Source of the DNA: Azospirillum sp. SYSU D00513
GTDB taxonomy: Bacteria; Pseudomonadota; Alphaproteobacteria; Azospirillales; Azospirillaceae
NCBI RefSeq assembly: GCF_017356015.1
Contig: NZ_JAFIQV010000047.1
Span: 1-51,265 of the forward strand
Direction of reading: 5' to 3'
Length of the DNA stretch: 51,265 nucleotides
The notes beneath the pieces are model-generated. The model ran no database searches, was not told where the DNA came from, and saw nothing but the letters and a program-made list of their open reading frames with translations. Position 1 is the first letter of the stretch, and the number at the start of each line of letters is the position of its first letter. A program made the position numbers and the translations under genes. Positions 1-7,832 of this stretch are shown here, piece by piece.

Positions 1-202
1 CGATGGCATTCTTGGCCCAGTCGGGAGTTGCTGCCCTGAGTTGTAGCCCTTAACCACTCTCCGGTGTCCAACCTATTGGTGGCGGTACAAGCCAAGCGGG
101 TACGCCGTTATGGATGCCTCAGATTCAACGCACGCCGCTGTAACGCAGGAGGTTTTGCCCCTTTCCTTGATCCAGTGCCTATCCGAGGTCGGGCAGAGAA
201 CG

Positions 203-1855
203 TCAACTGTCTCTGAGCATGGAATCAATGGTGGCCAGCAGCTTGTCGAGAGCTACCGGCTTGTTGAGCATCTGCATGCCGGGCTGCAACGGCTCTTCGC
301 CGATGCCGGTGTTGTGGGCGTAGCCTGTGATAAAGAGAACCCTGAGGTCCGGGCGCAAACGCTGCGCCTCCTCCGCCACTTGACGGCCGTTCACGCCGGG
401 GAGGCCGACGTCGGTGGCGAGCAGATCGATCTTCGTGCCCGCCTCTAGGATCTCGACGGCCGCTGAGCCGTCGCTCGCTTCCACGACCTTATAGCCATGG
501 CTGGTCAATGCCTCTACCATTACCATTCGGACAAGCGCCTCGTCTTCCACCACCAAGATGGTGCCAGTCGCGGCGCGGGGTGCCTCCTTGACAATCTCGG
601 CCTCCGGCAGGGCGTGTTCCATTCGATCCCGGCGGGGCAGGTAGAGCGTCACGGTTGTGCCCTGGCCCAGGCTGCTGATAATCTTGGCGTGACCGCCGGA
701 CTGGCGTGCGAAGCCGTAGAGCTGGCTGAGACCCAGGCCGGTGCCTTGGCCGAGCGGTTTGGTGGTGAAGAAGGGCTCGAAGGCGCGGTCCAGCACCTCC
801 GGTGTCATGCCAGTGCCTGTGTCGGTAACCGAGAGCCGGACATAGTCGCCGGGAGGCAACCCGGCTTCTGGCTCATCCACAGCCGTAATGGTGTCGTTCG
901 ACGTCGCGATCGTCAGGCGCCCGCCGTTGGGCATAGCGTCCCGGGAGTTGACTGCGAGGTTGAGGAGGACGTTTTCCACTTGGTTGACATCGGCCCAGCC
1001 CATCCAAAGATCTGGCGGTAATCGCAGATCGATCTGGATCGATAGGCCGACAGAACGGCGGATCAGATCTTCCATGCCCAGAACCAAGCCATTGAGGTCG
1101 ATTGCGCGCGGTTGGAGCGGCTGGCGCCGGGCGAAGGCGAGCAGGCGCTGCGTCAAGGTTGCTGCCCGCTCCACGGAAAGTCGGGCGGAGCGAGCAAACT
1201 GCTCCACCTCGGTCGTACCATTCCTGAGGCGCTGCTGGAGCAGTTCCAGATTGCCGCTGATAGCCTGGAGCAGGTTGTTGAAGTCATGTGCGATGCCGCC
1301 AGTGAGTTGGCCGACCGCTTCCATCTTTTGTGCCTGACGAAGCGCATCCTCCACCCGCTTGCGCTCATTGATCTCGGCGGCAAGCTCACGCGTGCGCTCC
1401 TCCACCCGACGCTCCAGCAGGCGGGACGCTTCAGCTATTTGGGTCAGGTGGGAGCGGGTGCGGTATTGCCGGTGTCGCGCACGGGCTGCCGCCTTCGCGG
1501 CGCTCTGCAGGCTCTCCCCGGTCATCGGCCGTTCGAGCAGCGTGATGTTGCCCAATTCCTCAAACAACGCGCGCCGTTGGCCGCTCACCGCGCGGCCGTT
1601 GCGTGCGCCCAGCAGAATGATAGGCAGGTCGGACCAGGGCGGTTGTGTTTTTAGATAATGCAACAGTTCGTCCAGAACATTGGTAAGCGCGCCCTCTGAC
1701 AGGATGAGCGCGGTGACGCCTCCGGCGGATAATCTCTGGCAGATGCTGCTGAGATCGGCGCAAACGAGCGTAGGCAAGCCGGCCTCGCCCAATACGAGGC
1801 CGATTACCTCCGCGTCCCGACCCTCAGGTGCCAGAACAAGTATCGGATCGTCCAT
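203..1855 (-). CDS. Hybrid sensor histidine kinase with N-terminal pseudo-receiver
   Basis: The 550-residue protein has three parts. Residues about 5-115 resemble a receiver domain, but the strand that should end in the phospho-acceptor Asp reads ILSEGAL, so it is probably a pseudo-receiver. A coiled linker follows, then a HisKA dimerisation helix with the H-box GGIAHDFNNLL (His190) and a HATPase core with N-box NVLLNLAVNSRDAMP and G-boxes DTGTGMTPE and GQGTGLGLS. A C-terminal receiver (about 430-548) carries the acidic pair VVEDE, phospho-acceptor Asp482 in LLATDVGLPG and Lys in LNKPV. No membrane segment is visible, so it should be cytosolic. The ATG is 9 bp after the stop of the KaiC-like gene, so the two are co-transcribed. 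The HK is expected to autophosphorylate and pass phosphate to its own C-terminal receiver. The input signal is unknown; coupling to the KaiC-like ATPase is inferred from the operon. Confidence 0.9.
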   Translation of the reverse strand: MDDPILVLAPEGRDAEVIGLVLGEAGLPTLVCADLSSICQRLSAGGVTALILSEGALTNVLDELLHYLKTQPPWSDLPIILLGARNGRAVSGQRRALFEELGNITLLERPMTGESLQSAAKAAARARHRQYRTRSHLTQIAEASRLLERRVEERTRELAAEINERKRVEDALRQAQKMEAVGQLTGGIAHDFNNLLQAISGNLELLQQRLRNGTTEVEQFARSARLSVERAATLTQRLLAFARRQPLQPRAIDLNGLVLGMEDLIRRSVGLSIQIDLRLPPDLWMGWADVNQVENVLLNLAVNSRDAMPNGGRLTIATSNDTITAVDEPEAGLPPGDYVRLSVTDTGTGMTPEVLDRAFEPFFTTKPLGQGTGLGLSQLYGFARQSGGHAKIISSLGQGTTVTLYLPRRDRMEHALPEAEIVKEAPRAATGTILVVEDEALVRMVMVEALTSHGYKVVEASDGSAAVEILEAGTKIDLLATDVGLPGVNGRQVAEEAQRLRPDLRVLFITGYAHNTGIGEEPLQPGMQMLNKPVALDKLLATIDSMLRDS

Positions 1856-1864
1856 GGGGCAGCG

Positions 1865-3361
1865 TCAGTTCGCCTCAGTCATATCGCGCAACAGCGGGTC
1901 GGGCGACCCGCTGTAGCTGGGCACACCCGTGAGGATACCATGAAAGTCCATCAGGCGGGGACCGACCTGCATGCCCTCGGGGAAGAGACGGAATTCGCGT
2001 ATCGACAGCTCATGCACGCCGCTGCGCTTCTTAACAACGGAAATGGCTTTGCGGACCTCGCCATAGGCCTCGAAGAAGCGCATGAGCACTACCGCATCGC
2101 TCATGAAGGAGAGGTCCACTGGGTTCTGCACGTCGCCGACAATGCCCTGTTGCGCGAGGATCAGGATGGTGACCACACCTTGGTTGTTCAAATAGGTCAG
2201 CAGCTCGTGCATTTGAAGGGTTAGAGCCTGCTCCTCCGGCATGGTGCTGAGGTAGGAATTTAGGCTATCGATGACCACGACGCGCGCCTTCCTGTCCTCC
2301 ACCCCGCGACGGACCTGCCACACGAACTCCCCTGGCGAGAGGCGGGAGGGATTGGCGCGCTCCCAGCCGAGCTTTCCCTCCTTGAGAGCCTCGGCGATGT
2401 CGATGCCGAGCGCAGTGCTCCGCTGCAGTAGTGTCGCGAAAGTCTCGTCGAAGGAGAAGTAGGCGGCGTATTCGCCGCGCCGGACCGCCTCGGCCACATA
2501 CTGCAACGCGAGAGAGGATTTACCGACGCCGGACGGGCCGACCAGCATGGTGGTCGTGCCGCGCGCCAACCCGCTACCTGTCAACTCGTCCAAGCTTTTG
2601 ACGCCGCTGGAAACTTCGCCGGCCTCGAATTCGGTCTTATGCTCTTCCGCGATCAAACTAGGGAAGACAAGCACGGCCCCGGAGGTGATGGCGAAGTCGT
2701 GCCAGCCACTCTGGTAGGTAGCGCCGCGCATTTTGGCGATGCGCAGACGGCGGCGGGCGGCGCCGTACGAGCGCTCGACTTGCTCGAGTGAGATCACAGT
2801 ATGCATCAAGCTGTGCAGGTCTTTGGATCCGTCGCGGTTGGTAAGGTCGTCGAGCACCAGCGTGGTGCAGCGGCGTTCCTGCAGGAACTGCTTCAGAGCC
2901 AAGATTTGCCGACGATAGCGGAGCTGGTCCTGGGCCAGTAGCCGCAGCTCCGACAGGGAGTCGATCACCACGCGGTCGGGATCAAGCGCCTGGATACGGT
3001 CCATGACCAGGCGCATGGTTTCACCCAGTTCAATTTCCGCCGGGTAGAGGATGCTCTGTTGGCGATCAAGCTGCGCCTCCAGCGGGACCAGTTCAAACAC
3101 TTCGATTCCGTCGAGCGACCATCCATGGCTGGCCGCTGAAGCGGCAAGTTCGCTGGTGCTCTCCGACAGGGAAACATAGAGCCCCTTTTCTCCAACATCA
3201 TCACGGCCTTGGATCAGGAACTGCATCGCGATGGTCGTTTTGCCCGTTCCCGGCGATCCTTCCAGCAGATGGAGCCGCTCGCGTGGCAGGCCGCCACGCA
3301 GGATAAGATCAAATTCCGGAATGCCGGTTTGCATTTTGTCGGGCGATTTGGGGGTAGGCAC
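1865..3361 (-). CDS. KaiC-like double-domain RecA-fold ATPase
   Basis: About 498 residues with two KaiC domains in tandem. Domain 1 begins TGIPEFDLILRGGLP and has Walker A EGSPGTGKTT and Walker B VVIDSLSEL. Domain 2 begins SGVKSLDELTGSGL and has Walker A VGPSGVGKSS and Walker B VVVIDSLNS. This is the circadian-clock KaiC fold, used widely in non-cyanobacteria as a signalling ATPase. The start chosen is GTG at 3361, preceded by AGAGGAG at good spacing. The frame stays open to 3601, but those extra codons run into the terminus of the adjacent IS256-type remnant and are not protein-like. No KaiA or KaiB gene is in view. The neighbouring histidine kinase gene starts 9 bp downstream, matching the common KaiC-like plus kinase arrangement. 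The autophosphorylation site of clock KaiC was not identified. Confidence 0.88.
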   Translation of the reverse strand: MPTPKSPDKMQTGIPEFDLILRGGLPRERLHLLEGSPGTGKTTIAMQFLIQGRDDVGEKGLYVSLSESTSELAASAASHGWSLDGIEVFELVPLEAQLDRQQSILYPAEIELGETMRLVMDRIQALDPDRVVIDSLSELRLLAQDQLRYRRQILALKQFLQERRCTTLVLDDLTNRDGSKDLHSLMHTVISLEQVERSYGAARRRLRIAKMRGATYQSGWHDFAITSGAVLVFPSLIAEEHKTEFEAGEVSSGVKSLDELTGSGLARGTTTMLVGPSGVGKSSLALQYVAEAVRRGEYAAYFSFDETFATLLQRSTALGIDIAEALKEGKLGWERANPSRLSPGEFVWQVRRGVEDRKARVVVIDSLNSYLSTMPEEQALTLQMHELLTYLNNQGVVTILILAQQGIVGDVQNPVDLSFMSDAVVLMRFFEAYGEVRKAISVVKKRSGVHELSIREFRLFPEGMQVGPRLMDFHGILTGVPSYSGSPDPLLRDMTEAN

Positions 3362-3566
3362 GCGCGACTCCTCTGAATGGTGCAGCCTGACCATAACAGT
3401 GCAAGTGCGCATAAGTGTCTTCAATGGTCTTTTTACGTCTTCTTGGGGCTTTGTCGCGTAAATCCGGTTCGTGGTTCCGGAGGGCGGCGCGTTGGGTATA
3501 GAGGCAAGTCCTGCCGCCGAGAGCCCGCATGTCGTACAAGCACCATGAACCGCGCCGTACACCGGA

Positions 3567-3928
3567 GGTAACGTCCAGAGTGGTGGTGGAAAAGGGCCCA
3601 TGAAGGATCGGGCTGGTGCCGGGTGAAGCCCCTACACAGCGTAGCCCGCTACGAACCCCCTTGAGCGTCTCAACAAGGAAGTCAAACGGTGCACCGACGT
3701 TGTTGGCATATTTCCCAACGAAGACAGCGTTCGAAGGCTGGTCGGTGCAATCTTGCTGGAGAAGAACGATGACTGGCAGCTCCAGCACCGTTACCTGACA
3801 CTCGAAACCATGACTGGGATCGCCGTAGCCGACGAGCCCGCCATCACACCGCTTCCCTCAACAAAGGCGGCCTGACTGACGACGCCCCTGACCACCTTCC
3901 AATTTCCACCACCTTGACGGACGTGCCC
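3567..3928. mobile_element. Internally deleted IS256-type element (both ends kept)
   Basis: About 362 bp. The first ~85 bp match the left end of the full IS256-type element at 32673, starting GGTAACGTCC. The part from about 3650 matches its right end, including the last codons of the transposase and the closing repeat ending GGACGTGCCC. The ~1.18 kb between is missing. The surviving transposase piece (SVRRLVG-type segment, about 3664-3873) has drifted at several positions. Because both terminal repeats survive it is MITE-like and could in principle be moved by a transposase supplied elsewhere. It lies just upstream of the KaiC-like gene and may contribute to its promoter region. Confidence 0.85.
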
Positions 3929-3933
3929 ACTGG

Positions 3934-4511
3934 ATACGCCTGTCGGAGGGTGAGGGCACCAAGGGTCCGCGCCTGTTCGACTGGGCCTACTTGGAACTGG
4001 CTGACAATGATCCGGAGGACGTCGGAGCCCCGGCCGGCCTGGGCCTGTGGACACGCGGTCTGCTGATCCGGCGTCATCCCGCCGATGGCGAACTGGCTTA
4101 CTTCACGACTTGGTGTCGGCACGGCACGGAGCTGGAAACTCTGGTCCAGGTCGAGGGACGGCGCTGGTCGATCGAGGACGCGTTCGAGACGGCGAAGAAC
4201 GAACTCGGCCTGGATCACAACGAGACCCGGAGTTGGCACGGCTGGCACCGCCATGTCTCGCTGGTGATGCTCGCCTTCGCCCTGCTCGCCGTGGTCCGCC
4301 ACAAGGCCGACACCCTGGCCGCGCCCCTAAAAACGACGAGGAAAGAACCCCGGCAATGGTCCGCTGGTCCATGCAGGAGATCCGTCGCGTTGCCACCCGC
4401 TTAGCTCAGCGGCAGATCGAGCCCGCTCTCATTATCGCATGGTCCGTCTGGAGGCGAACCCACCAAGCCCTTGCCAAGCAGGCCCACCTCAGAAGAGCAG
4501 TGCAACTCTGA
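3934..4511 (+). pseudogene. IS701-family transposase remnant, 5'-truncated and frameshifted
   Basis: The frame at about 3934-4335 encodes a C-terminal piece of an IS701-type DDE transposase: GTKGPRLFDWAYLEL, then WSIEDAFETAKNELGLD and HNETRSWHGWHRHVSL, which is typical of this family around the last catalytic acidic residue. Near 4325-4340 the reading frame changes, and the C-terminus (MVRWSMQEIRRV onward to RRAVQL) continues in another frame to the stop at 4511. The N-terminal two thirds, including the first catalytic Asp, are absent. It directly abuts the deleted IS256-type element, which suggests that element's insertion or a related deletion removed the 5' part. Confidence 0.82.
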
Positions 4512-4523
4512 TGCTAGACTTCC

Positions 4524-4559
4524 GCCCGCCTCCGTCAAATCCCGGAGGCGGGCTTTCTT
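4524..4559 (+). terminator. Rho-independent terminator
   Basis: An 11-bp perfect stem GCCCGCCTCCG / CGGAGGCGGGC with an 8-nt loop is followed by TTTCTT. It lies between the IS701 remnant (+) and the convergent Nif11-type gene (-). The U-tract is on the plus side. Confidence 0.75.
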
Positions 4560-4567
4560 GTGCCGGC

Positions 4568-4843
4568 TTACAGGTCGTGGGCGTACTCGGGGAACACCAA
4601 TTCCAGGAACGAGTTCTGGCCGAAGCCTGTACCGCCGGCCACGCTATCCAGAGCGTCATCATTCAGTTCCATTGCCTTGACGGCCTGAAGATCCTCTTCG
4701 GTGACGTCATAGCCACATGCCTTCAGGGCGGCCGATGCACCAGCCGCATCCGTTGCCTCCGAAACAGCCTGGGCAATGGATGCCTTCAGTTCGGGGTTGC
4801 CTTCGGCGTCATTCTGTAGGCGTTGCAGTTCCTGGGCGCTCAC
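4568..4843 (-). CDS. Nif11-type leader peptide / RiPP precursor
   Basis: A 91-residue acidic protein. Residues about 1-70 look like a Nif11-like leader (MSAQELQRLQNDAEGNPEL start, a mid-section with a single Cys in KACGYDVTEEDL, and then the diagnostic LNDDALDSVAGG). The double glycine at about 70-71 is the usual leader-peptidase cleavage point. The remaining 20 residues would be the core; they are rich in aromatic and acidic residues and contain no Cys, and only one Ser and one Thr. The start is GTG at 4843 with a perfect AGGAGG six bases upstream. No lanthionine synthetase, radical-SAM enzyme, cyclodehydratase or peptidase-ABC transporter is visible in the window, so it is an orphan precursor or depends on enzymes elsewhere. 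An alternative is a non-RiPP Nif11-domain protein. Confidence 0.85.
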   Translation of the reverse strand: MSAQELQRLQNDAEGNPELKASIAQAVSEATDAAGASAALKACGYDVTEEDLQAVKAMELNDDALDSVAGGTGFGQNSFLELVFPEYAHDL

Positions 4844-4992
4844 CGTGGCCTCCTGGATTGAGTGAGCGGAAACGATACCACTTTCGCGCAGCTCGGGGTA
4901 GGTGAGCAGCGTCTTCGGAACCCACCGACCGTCAGCCGGTTTCCGAGCCGGGGCCGCTCCTGCCGGGCGTCCCTACGACCCGTATCCACTTG

Positions 4993-5023
4993 GCCCGCCT
5001 CTCGATTCGGAGGCGGGCTTTTT
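4993..5023 (+). terminator. Rho-independent terminator
   Basis: Stem GCCCGCCTC / GAGGCGGGC with an 8-nt loop, followed by TTTTTC. No recognised plus-strand gene ends just upstream; 4860-4990 could hold a small RNA or be the decayed end of a lost gene. The stem sequence closely resembles the terminator at 4524. Confidence 0.75.
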
Positions 5024-5128
5024 CGCGCTTGGGCGGAGACAGGGTAAGCCGCCCTCACAGCTGTTCATCGGCTGGCAATGTGGAGCAAGCTGAGGGCGCC
5101 CTTTACCGGGCATTGCTTTGTGCACTTA

Positions 5129-5172
5129 GCCCGCCACTCCGTTCCAACTGCACCGGAGTGGTGGGCTTCCTT
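5129..5172 (+). terminator. Terminator-like hairpin
   Basis: A 13-bp stem with one mismatch, GCCCGCCACTCCG / CGGAGTGGTGGGC, followed by TTCCTT. It is the third hairpin with a GCCCGCC...GGCGGGC-type stem within 650 bp. No gene ends immediately upstream on this strand. Confidence 0.55.
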
Positions 5173-5275
5173 ATGCCCGGAGCCACGGCGCCTCTGCCTT
5201 TTGGTACGTTTCCGTACATTGGCATAAGGCGCCAGCGATATGGCAACGCAGCAAAGCAGCCCCATTTTCGGCTCA

Positions 5276-5430
5276 TGGACAAGTCGCCGCCATCAACCAT
5301 AGCAGTCGATGAGCTGCTCTTCTCAGCTACCCAGCTGCTGGAGTGCTATCGGCGTTCTCTGGAGCGATCCCGTGAGAGCGTAGAGCGGACACGCAAGTTC
5401 CTAGAACAGTTGGACCGGCCGCCACAGTAG
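5276..5430 (+). CDS. Small hypothetical protein (51 aa)
   Basis: A 51-residue, charged, probably helical peptide beginning MDKSPPSTIAVDELL and rich in Arg and Glu towards the end. Its TAG stop directly abuts the left inverted repeat of the IS3-type element. The C-terminus could therefore have been altered by that insertion, although the stop codon is outside the element. No convincing Shine-Dalgarno sequence is seen and no family was recognised. It may be a real short gene or a remnant. Confidence 0.4.
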
Positions 5431-5483
5431 TGAACCGCGCCGGGTTTCCCGGAGGCTCCATTTTCTGAGAGAGTGGGGTCATC

Positions 5484-5813
5484 ATGACGAAACAGGCATC
5501 ACCCAAATACGCTCCTGAAGTCCGCGAGCGCGCGGTTCGGATGGTGTTCGAGCACGAAGGGGAGCACGCCTCGCAATGGGCGGCGATCAGTTCGATCGCG
5601 TCGAAGATCGGCTGCAATCCCGAGACGCTGCGGAATTGGGTCCGGCAAGCCGAGCGTGACCAGGGCAAACGGCCCGGCCCGAGGACGGACGAGCAGGAGC
5701 GGATCAAGGCACTGGAGCGGGAGAACCGGGAGCTGCGCCAGGCGAACGAGATCCTTCGCAAGGCGTCGGCGTATTTTGCCCAGGCGGAGCTCGACCGCCC
5801 GTTCAGGAAATGA
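5484..5813 (+). CDS. IS3-family transposase OrfA
   Basis: 109 residues. It has an N-terminal helix-turn-helix of the transposase-8 type (YAPEVRERAVRMVFEHEG, then SIASKIGCNPETLRNWVRQAE) followed by a leucine-zipper-like coiled coil (ERIKALERENRELRQANEILRKA). It binds the element ends and normally joins OrfB through a programmed -1 frameshift. Its TGA stop overlaps the ATG of orfB. Confidence 0.93.
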   Translation: MTKQASPKYAPEVRERAVRMVFEHEGEHASQWAAISSIASKIGCNPETLRNWVRQAERDQGKRPGPRTDEQERIKALERENRELRQANEILRKASAYFAQAELDRPFRK

Positions 5814-6715
5814 TCGCCTTCATCGATGAGCATCGCGCCGTCCACGGGGTCGAGCCGATCTGCAAAGTGCTGCCGATCGCCCCGTCGACCTACCGCGCCC
5901 ATGCTGCTCGCCAAGCTGATCCGTCAAAGGCACCAGCCCGCTCGCGAAGCGACGCGGAGCTGAGTGTGGCTATCCGGCGGGTCTGGGATGAGAACTTCCA
6001 GGTCTATGGGGTGCGCAAGGTCTGGCGGCAGTTGCGGCGGGAGGGCATGGACGTGGCGCGCTGCACGGTGGCCCGGCTGATGAGGCAGATGGGCCTGAAG
6101 GGAGTGACCCGCGGCAAGGCGGTGCGCACCACGATCGGCGACCGGGCGGCGCCGTGCCCCGCTGACCGGGTGAACCGCCAGTTCCAGGCACCCCGCCCGA
6201 ATGCCCTGTGGGTGGCGGATTTCACGTATGTCGCGACTTGGCAAGGCTTCGTCTACGTGGCGTTCGTCATCGACACCTTCGCCCGCCGCATCGTTGGCTG
6301 GCGGGTGTCGCGCACAGCCCATGCCGGCTTCGTGCTAGATGCCCTGGAGCAGGCGCTCTACGACCGCCGGCCGGCAAAGGGCAGCGGCCTCATTCATCAT
6401 AGCGACCGCGGGTCGCAATACGTTGCCATCAGGTACACCGAGCGCCTCACCGAGGCCGGTGTCGAACCCTCCGTAGGCAGCGTCGGTGATTCCTACGACA
6501 ACGCTTTGGCCGAGACGATCAACGGCCTCTACAAGACCGAGGTGATCCGCCGCCGCGGGCCATGGCGCACCCTAGAGGCCGTCGAGTTCGCCACCCTGGA
6601 ATGGGTGGATTGGTTCAACCACCGGCGCCTCCTCGAACCCATCGGCAACATTCCTCCCGCTGAGGCCGAAGCGCGCTACTATGCTCAAACCGAGGACGTC
6701 GCTATGGCGGCGTGA
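5810..6715 (+). CDS. IS3-family transposase OrfB (DDE integrase)
   Basis: 301 residues. It has an HTH_21-like region (YGVRKVWRQLRREG) and then an rve integrase core. The three catalytic residues are visible: Asp in LWVADFTYVAT, Asp in IHHSDRGSQY and Glu in DNALAETINGLYKTE. It ends with the usual WFNHRRL segment. It lies in the -1 frame relative to orfA, which allows an OrfAB fusion. Length and motifs suggest it is functional. Confidence 0.94.
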   Translation: MIAFIDEHRAVHGVEPICKVLPIAPSTYRAHAARQADPSKAPARSRSDAELSVAIRRVWDENFQVYGVRKVWRQLRREGMDVARCTVARLMRQMGLKGVTRGKAVRTTIGDRAAPCPADRVNRQFQAPRPNALWVADFTYVATWQGFVYVAFVIDTFARRIVGWRVSRTAHAGFVLDALEQALYDRRPAKGSGLIHHSDRGSQYVAIRYTERLTEAGVEPSVGSVGDSYDNALAETINGLYKTEVIRRRGPWRTLEAVEFATLEWVDWFNHRRLLEPIGNIPPAEAEARYYAQTEDVAMAA

Positions 6716-6810
6716 CTCAACCAAAATAGCCTCCGGGAAACCCGGCGCGGTTCAGACCTCTTTGCCGATACGTTCCTGTACGGCCAGGGTATGGGCGCCC
6801 TACTTACTTA

Positions 6811-7770
6811 TCTCAGAGCCGTTTTGAAAGCAGCCTCTGCCCCTTTTGAGTGGGGGTGCGGGATGAGGGTGCCGGCTGTTCAGAGGATGTTTTTCCCGTC
6901 TGGAGGCCGCCGATGTGGACACCCTCGGATCGCGCTCTGGTTGGGGACTTTGGATCCGGCCAAGCGCTCAGCAATGATCAGTTTCGTCTGCTCGAACCGT
7001 TGACTCCACCGGCCAAAGCTGGTGGCGGGCCACGGAAAACAGACATGCGGCGCATGCTGGACGGCCTGTTCTACGTTGTGCGTACAGGCTGCCAATGGCG
7101 CCATCTTCCGCCACCTCCGGCCTTCCCGCCCTGGCAGACGGTGTACGGGTACATGCGTGCGTTCCAGAAGGCGGGCGTGTGGGAGGCCATGCGCCACCAT
7201 CTGCTGGTCATGTTGCGCGAGCAGGAAGGGCGCGAGGCCAGCCCGACAGCCGCCATCATCGACACCCAGAGCGTCAAGACGACGGAAAAAGGGGGCATCG
7301 CGGCTATGGCGCGGCCAACAAGGTCTGGGGCGCAAACGCCACTTCGCCGTCGAGACCAGCGGCCTGCCGCTGGGGGTCTCGTCCACGCCGCCAACCTCCA
7401 GGACGCCGACAGCGCCGGGGATCTGCTGAAACGGATCAAGCGCCTGTACTGCTGGCTGGAGGTTGTTTTCGCCAACAGCGTCTGCAATCGGCTGTCGGTC
7501 CTGCTCGCCTGCTTCCTGCTCGGCCTGACGCTTATCATCGTGCGCCGGAATGCCAGGACCGGCTTCACCGTCCTGCCACGGCGATGGGTGGTCAAAAGGA
7601 CGCTCGGCCGGTTTGGTCGCTATCGGCGCCTGGGCAGGGACTATGAACAGCTGCCGGAGGTGTCCGAAACCATGGTCACACTGGCCGCAATCCGCCTCAG
7701 GATCCACCGATTGGCTCACCCAAACCGAAAGCGACTGCCATCACCATGACTTTCAAAACGGGCTGTGAGA
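6811..7770 (+). mobile_element. IS5-family element, decayed
   Basis: The ends read inward as TCTCAGAGCCGTTTTGAAAG (left, about 6811) and TCTCACAGCCCGTTTTGAAA (right, complement, near 7770). They are imperfect inverted repeats around a transposase gene carrying frameshifts and catalytic substitutions. The exact borders are uncertain by a few bases and no clear target duplication was identified. Confidence 0.75.
6913..7749 (+). pseudogene. IS5-family (IS427-like) transposase, inactivated
   Basis: The N-terminus is intact from ATG 6913 (LLEPLTPPAKAGGGPRKTD, then GLFYVVRTGCQWRHLPP), with the first catalytic Asp in IIDTQSVKTTEKGG. From about 7295 to 7380 the family sequence GYGAAN..WG.KRHFAVETSGLPLG is scattered over three frames through single-base losses, then returns to frame. 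The second catalytic Asp, expected in VVFAD, is Asn (VVFAN), and the catalytic Glu of WVVERT is Lys (WVVKRT). Both are single G-to-A type changes. The copy should be dead. Confidence 0.85.
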
Positions 7771-7832
7771 AAATACCGAGTGCCTCAATGAACCTTTGAG
7801 GCTGCTCCACCTCAGGGGCAGCTAACCTCATC

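Larger units (their letters stand above)
5431..6754 (+). mobile_element. IS3-family insertion sequence, apparently complete
   Basis: It is bounded by near-perfect inverted repeats. Both ends begin TGAACCGCGCCGGGTTTCCC when read inward, and the match continues for about 27 bp. It contains orfA and orfB with an ATGA overlap. No 3-4 bp target duplication is seen (left flank ...TAG, right flank GAC...), so a deletion or recombination may have followed insertion. Confidence 0.93.

Noticed and set aside
110..448. Open frame at the window start on the plus strand
   Set aside because: It mostly overlaps the 3' end of the histidine kinase gene on the other strand and shows no protein-like features.
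3362..3601. N-terminal extension of the KaiC-like protein
   Set aside because: The extra codons run into the terminus of the IS256-type remnant, and a strong ribosome-binding site marks GTG 3361.
5428..6757. Target-site duplication of the IS3-type element
   Set aside because: Flanking triplets differ (TAG and GAC).
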